64,000 nt of DNA from Leptospira abararensis (GTDB lineage Bacteria; Spirochaetota; Leptospiria; Leptospirales; Leptospiraceae), in the NCBI RefSeq assembly GCF_016918735.1, contig NZ_JAFFPR010000004.1:1-64000 (forward strand), in the 5' to 3' direction. The stretch's first letter is position 1, and each line of letters begins with the position of its first letter. The notes under the pieces are model-generated. The model worked only from the letters and a program-made list of their open reading frames with translations, searched no databases and was not told where the DNA came from. A program made the position numbers and the translations under genes. Positions 61,866-64,000 of the stretch are shown in pieces.

Positions 61866-64000
61866 ATGGTTGTCACGAATCCTCGTTTAATTACCCTTTT
61901 ATCAGAAGAACAAAAAGCCGACTTGGCTTCGATGGAAAAACAATTTGCCCACCATCTTGAATATACCATTGGTAAAAACAGGTTCAATCTTAAAAACGAA
62001 GATATATATAAAGCACTTGGTCATACGATAAGAGATTTCCTTATCGATCGATTGAATGTCACTCACGAACGTTACAGAAATGAAAATCCCAAACGGGTTT
62101 TTTATTTTTCTTTAGAGTTTCTTATGGGACGCACTCTGATGAATGCTCTCATCAACCTCGGGTTATACGAAACTATCCAAGTGATGCTTCGAGGGATCGG
62201 TTTTGAGCTAACAGACGTTTTAGAATTTGAAACGGATGCGGGTCTTGGGAACGGGGGACTTGGGCGACTGGCGGCTTGTTTTTTAGATTCCATGGCCACT
62301 CTCAATGTTCCAGGGTTTGGTTACGGAATTCGTTACGATTATGGAATCTTCAACCAACTCATTGCTAACGGAAGCCAACTGGAAATGCCCGACCACTGGG
62401 ATGCCGACGGAGTTCCTTACGAAGTAGTTCGCTCAGACATTTCCTTTTCTGTTGGTTTTTTTGGACATACAGAAACTCGGGTATCTGGAAAAGGAAAAAT
62501 CCAACACGACTGGGTTCCTGATGAAACTGTCCTTGCTTCTGCCCATGATTATCCAATACCTGGATTTAACACGAGTACGGTGAACTACCTGCGTCTTTGG
62601 GCTGCCAAATCTTCCGAAGAGTTTAATTTGGATTATTTCAATCACGGTGACTACATGAAAGCCGTGCAGGACAAATCCATATCAGAAAACATTTCCAAAG
62701 TTTTGTATCCGAACGATACCACCGAACAAGGAAAGGTGCTTCGTCTCAAACAACAATACTTCATGGTTTGTGCTTCTCTCCAAGACATCCTAATTCAATT
62801 TCGAGAATCCACTTATAGTCTGAAAGAACTTCCAAACTACGTTGCCATCCAATTGAATGATACCCATCCAAGCATTGGGATTGCGGAACTCATGCGAATT
62901 TTTTTAGACAATGAAGAGATGGACTGGGAACCCGCATGGGAGATTGTTACAAAGGTTTTTTCTTATACCAACCATACTGTTTTGCCAGAAGCTTTGGAAA
63001 CATGGCGGGTGGAACTTTTTGAAAAACTTCTTCCCAGGCATTTAGAAATTATTTATGAAATCAATCATCGGTTTTTGTCAGAGGTTCGTAGCAGGTGCGT
63101 TCTATCAGAAGCCGAAATCCAACAGGTCAGTATCATAGAAGAAGGTCGTGAAAAAAGAATTCGAATGGCAAATTTAGCCGTCATTGGCTCATACCGTGTG
63201 AATGGTGTGGCGGAACTCCATTCGGAGCTCATAAAAAAAACCATCTTCCAGGCATTCACCAAAGTATTTCCTGAAAAGTTTAATAACAAAACCAATGGAA
63301 TCACACCACGCCGATGGTTACTTCAATCTAACCCCGGTTTGGCGAATCTTATCTCCAAACGAATTGGAAATGATTTTACAACCGATTTATACAAACTAAA
63401 AGCGCTAGAATCTTTTGTAGATGATCCAGATTTTCAAAATGATTGGCGTAAGGTAAAACAAACTGCCAAAGATGATTTAACAAAACTGATCAAAAGTGAA
63501 ACTGGAATCTCCATTGATCCAAAGTCTTTGATTGATGTACAAATCAAACGATTTCATGAATACAAACGCCAACTTTTAAATATCCTGCGAGTCATCGCCG
63601 AATACAGAAGGATCAAAGAAAATCCAACTCGTAACGTCACACCGCGGACAGTGATTTTTGGGGGGAAGGCTGCTCCCGGATACTACATGGCCAAACTCAT
63701 CATCAAACTCATCAACAATGTGGCATGGGTGGTCAACCGAGATCCCGATGTTGCTGATAGGTTGAAGGTAGTGTTTCTTCCGAACTACCGAGTGAGCCTT
63801 GCTGAAAGAATCATTCCCGGTAGTAATTTATCCGAACAAATCTCCACTGCAGGAACAGAAGCTTCTGGAACCAGTAACATGAAATTTATGTTAAACGGGG
63901 CTTTGACCATTGGAACCTTGGACGGTGCCAATGTAGAAATTTTGGAAGAGGTAGGGAAAGAAAACATCTATATTTTTGGTCTCCACACAGAAGAAGTCTT
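61866..64000 (+). CDS. glgP: Glycogen/alpha-glucan phosphorylase, partial
   Basis: The first 711 codons; the gene runs off the right edge. Conserved blocks include RVFYFSLEFLMGRTL, GLGNGGLGRLAACF, YGIRYDYGIF, QLNDTHPSIGIAEL, IKRFHEYKRQLLN and the PLP lysine block GTSNMKFMLNGALTIG. It phosphorolyses alpha-1,4-glucans to glucose-1-phosphate. Leptospira storage polysaccharide use is a plausible role. Most of the enzyme is present; about 100-120 residues are likely missing. Confidence 0.96.
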   Translation, partial: MVVTNPRLITLLSEEQKADLASMEKQFAHHLEYTIGKNRFNLKNEDIYKALGHTIRDFLIDRLNVTHERYRNENPKRVFYFSLEFLMGRTLMNALINLGLYETIQVMLRGIGFELTDVLEFETDAGLGNGGLGRLAACFLDSMATLNVPGFGYGIRYDYGIFNQLIANGSQLEMPDHWDADGVPYEVVRSDISFSVGFFGHTETRVSGKGKIQHDWVPDETVLASAHDYPIPGFNTSTVNYLRLWAAKSSEEFNLDYFNHGDYMKAVQDKSISENISKVLYPNDTTEQGKVLRLKQQYFMVCASLQDILIQFRESTYSLKELPNYVAIQLNDTHPSIGIAELMRIFLDNEEMDWEPAWEIVTKVFSYTNHTVLPEALETWRVELFEKLLPRHLEIIYEINHRFLSEVRSRCVLSEAEIQQVSIIEEGREKRIRMANLAVIGSYRVNGVAELHSELIKKTIFQAFTKVFPEKFNNKTNGITPRRWLLQSNPGLANLISKRIGNDFTTDLYKLKALESFVDDPDFQNDWRKVKQTAKDDLTKLIKSETGISIDPKSLIDVQIKRFHEYKRQLLNILRVIAEYRRIKENPTRNVTPRTVIFGGKAAPGYYMAKLIIKLINNVAWVVNRDPDVADRLKVVFLPNYRVSLAERIIPGSNLSEQISTAGTEASGTSNMKFMLNGALTIGTLDGANVEILEEVGKENIYIFGLHTEEV

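Noticed and set aside
1..64000. tRNA genes, CRISPR arrays, transposases, phage genes
   Set aside because: I looked for conserved T-arm patterns in the gaps, regular spacer repeats and transposase motifs and saw none. The intergenic spaces are mostly short.

Overview
The window looks like chromosomal DNA from a Leptospira, probably of the saprophytic clade. The base composition is moderately AT-rich. The lipoprotein signal peptides have relaxed, spirochaete-style lipoboxes. A lone 5S rRNA gene sits far from any 16S or 23S gene, as is known for Leptospira. The set of large envelope proteins, GT-C-like proteins and chemotaxis genes also fits. The genus is inferred from style and gene content, not from a database search. 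No tRNA, CRISPR array, phage or insertion sequence was seen.

Layout. 1-9.8 kb: on the minus strand, a secreted lipase, its membrane-anchored foldase and the start of apolipoprotein N-acyltransferase; then a TetR regulator with palindromic sites upstream, a small lipoprotein, a GNAT acetyltransferase and glycyl-tRNA synthetase; then a polytopic protein with a TonB-like C-terminus, a PrsW-type protease and a GyrI-like protein. 9.8-17.8 kb: an accessory-looking segment bounded by a complete 5S rRNA gene on the left and a broken 5S copy, with an inverted 5S 3' fragment, on the right. A GC-rich structured intergenic repeat lies beside both ends. Inside are an AT-rich GT-C-like membrane protein, a TetR regulator with a near-ideal operator, a CrtI-like flavoprotein with a 2Fe-2S reductase, and an exported protein. 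17.8-23.7 kb: a copper/silver-type RND efflux operon (small Cys-rich protein, TolC-like, CusB-like, CusA-like). 23.9-29.8 kb: a hybrid histidine kinase, an Nramp-related transporter lacking the usual metal motifs, an NhaC antiporter, a protein with a sigma-region-4-like C-terminus and a STAS protein.

29.9-41.4 kb holds the most unusual locus: an AsmA/YdbH-like 1010-aa envelope protein, a YdbL (DUF1318)-like lipoprotein, and a giant 2646-aa lipoprotein with a beta-propeller, long TPR-like helical arrays and what look like two degenerate CHAT-like domains. The genes are almost contiguous and the last two overlap by ATGA. I infer an envelope-spanning system; it has no obvious textbook counterpart. 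41.4-46.8 kb: a COG4324-type aminopeptidase lipoprotein, an HtrA protease, an aminotransferase, MurI and PurM. 46.8-56.4 kb: a tight minus-strand chemotaxis/signalling operon (MCP, CheW, CheA, CheB, a HATPase protein, two CheY-like receivers, a membrane histidine kinase) without CheR. Its CheA carries four regularly spaced EFGLF motifs in place of a recognisable P2 domain. 56.5-64 kb: an outer-membrane protein, a zinc-protease lipoprotein, a small secreted protein, a SpoIIE-type phosphatase, an enoyl-CoA hydratase, a DUF192 lipoprotein and the 5' part of glycogen phosphorylase.
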